Source of the DNA: Caryophanales bacterium UBA6449
Lineage (GTDB): Bacteria > Bacillota_I > Bacilli_A > RFN20 > CAG-288
DNA: 64,000 nt
NCBI GenBank assembly: GCA_002437105.1
Contig: DJOB01000004.1
Coordinates: forward strand, 243,496-307,495
Direction: 5' to 3'
The notes below the pieces were generated by a model. That model saw only the letters and a program-made list of their open reading frames with translations, was not told the DNA's origin and made no database searches. The translations under genes and the position numbers were made by a program. Below are positions 63,586-64,000 of this stretch, piece by piece (position 1 is the first letter of the stretch; each line of letters starts with the position of its first letter).

Positions 63586-63612
63586 TTAGCAGTCTCACTA
63601 TAGGAGTGCTAA
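63586..63612. promoter_or_regulatory. CIRCE element (HrcA operator) upstream of lon
   Basis: TTAGCAGTC, nine bases, GAGTGCTAA matches the CIRCE consensus TTAGCACTC-N9-GAGTGCTAA at 17 of 18 arm positions. HrcA binds CIRCE to repress heat-shock genes (groE, dnaK) in Bacillota. The right arm overlaps the tig stop codon, and the spacer contains the -10 box of the lon promoter. Confidence 0.9.
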
Positions 63613-63625
63613 TCGTTGTTGTCAA
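63597..63625 (-). promoter_or_regulatory. Sigma-A promoter of lon-engB inside the CIRCE element
   Basis: Leftward TTGACA (63620-63625, perfect) and TATAGT (63597-63602) are spaced by exactly 17 bases. The -35 lies inside the tig coding region and the -10 inside the CIRCE spacer, so HrcA binding would exclude polymerase. Confidence 0.88.
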
Positions 63626-64000
63626 GCAAGAACTTACGCAGCTTGGGGAAATTCACCGCATCGGCAATCTCCTCCACGCGAGCCGCGATAAAGCCCTTGA
63701 CCTGCTCGTCGGTGATGTTCTTGAAGGTGCTCTTGAGGTTCTGCGTCAGACCGGCGACGATCTTGTCGTAATCCTGACCGAACTTCTTGAACTGCTCCTT
63801 GATCTCATCCGCGGTAGGAGCGGGAAGCTCCGCCTTAGCGATGGCCCGACGCAGGAGGGTAGATTCGATCTGGGACAGGGTATTGTGATAGACATTGTTT
63901 CCGTAAGTCGCCAGATCCATACCGATCAGCTTCAGATAGGCGGGCAGATCGAGACCGTTCTGGCTCAGCATCTTCTCATCCTTCTGACGCTGGTTGTTCA
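63609..64000 (-). CDS. tig: Trigger factor, partial (N-terminus off the right edge)
   Basis: The last 130 codons of a leftward gene are present, with the reading frame open to the window edge. The sequence LSQNGLDLPAYLKLIGMD, then ESTLLRRAIAKAELPAPTADEIKEQFKKF, matches the C-terminal chaperone domain of trigger factor, which holds nascent chains at the ribosome exit. The peptidyl-prolyl isomerase and ribosome-binding domains lie outside. The stop codon is embedded in the CIRCE element. In many Bacilli clpX lies between tig and lon; it is absent here. Confidence 0.88.
   Translation of the reverse strand, partial: NNQRQKDEKMLSQNGLDLPAYLKLIGMDLATYGNNVYHNTLSQIESTLLRRAIAKAELPAPTADEIKEQFKKFGQDYDKIVAGLTQNLKSTFKNITDEQVKGFIAARVEEIADAVNFPKLRKFLLDNND

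Overview
The window reads as chromosomal DNA of a Gram-positive, low-complexity-genome bacterium of the phylum Bacillota. Gene order is that of class Bacilli (ybeY-cdd-era-recO-glyQS-dnaG-rpoD-trmK; cshB-nfo; plsY-parE-parC; yqeG-yqeH-nadD/yqeK-rsfS; tex-nusB-xseA-xseB-recN; xerD-deoB; tig-lon-engB). Single-chain GlyQS, DnaB/DnaI primosome proteins, YneF and a four-cysteine bL33 agree with this. The high GC content (by eye around mid-50s percent, not computed) and small, fused or missing genes suggest an uncultured, Erysipelotrichia- or Mollicutes-related gut lineage. That placement is inference. TGA is used as a stop throughout. No rRNA, tRNA, CRISPR, IS element or prophage was seen.

Layout. 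0-10 kb: a partial DUF362 gene, a MATE transporter and a CvpA-like gene, then leftward carbohydrate and glycolysis genes (GH13 amylase, ROK sugar kinase, pyk, pfkA) with thrS among them. 10-23 kb: a rightward information-processing block: dnaB, a dnaI-like gene, a C39-peptidase membrane protein, ybeY-cdd-era-recO, then glyQS-dnaG-sigma-rpoD-trmK. 23-36 kb: another sigma-like gene, apt-rel-hisS-aspS-helicase-nfo-glycerate kinase, rpmG-efp, an M13 peptidase and yneF. 36-46 kb: plsY diverging from parE-parC-yqeG-yqeH-nadD/yqeK-rsfS-mtnN. 46-64 kb: every gene points left: tig, lon-engB, leuS-tex-asp23-like-methyltransferase-nusB-xseA-xseB-recN-dinB-xerD-deoB-lipoprotein.

The two gene streams converge on a 520-base AT-rich gap (45776-46295). 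It holds a 28-bp sequence very like the Bacillus subtilis dif site (46041-46068) among three inverted repeats, and xerD lies about 2.3 kb away. I read this as the replication terminus and dimer-resolution site of the chromosome.

Other notable points: a CIRCE (HrcA) operator laid over a near-consensus sigma-A promoter in front of lon; a DnaI homologue with a broken Walker A motif; a NadD domain without its HxGH motif fused to an intact YqeK; a C39 peptidase plus six membrane helices with no ATPase; an EF-P with methionine where the modified Lys/Arg should be; three sigma-70-family genes within 4.4 kb; and a primary sigma factor with a Lys-rich tail and a long acidic tract.
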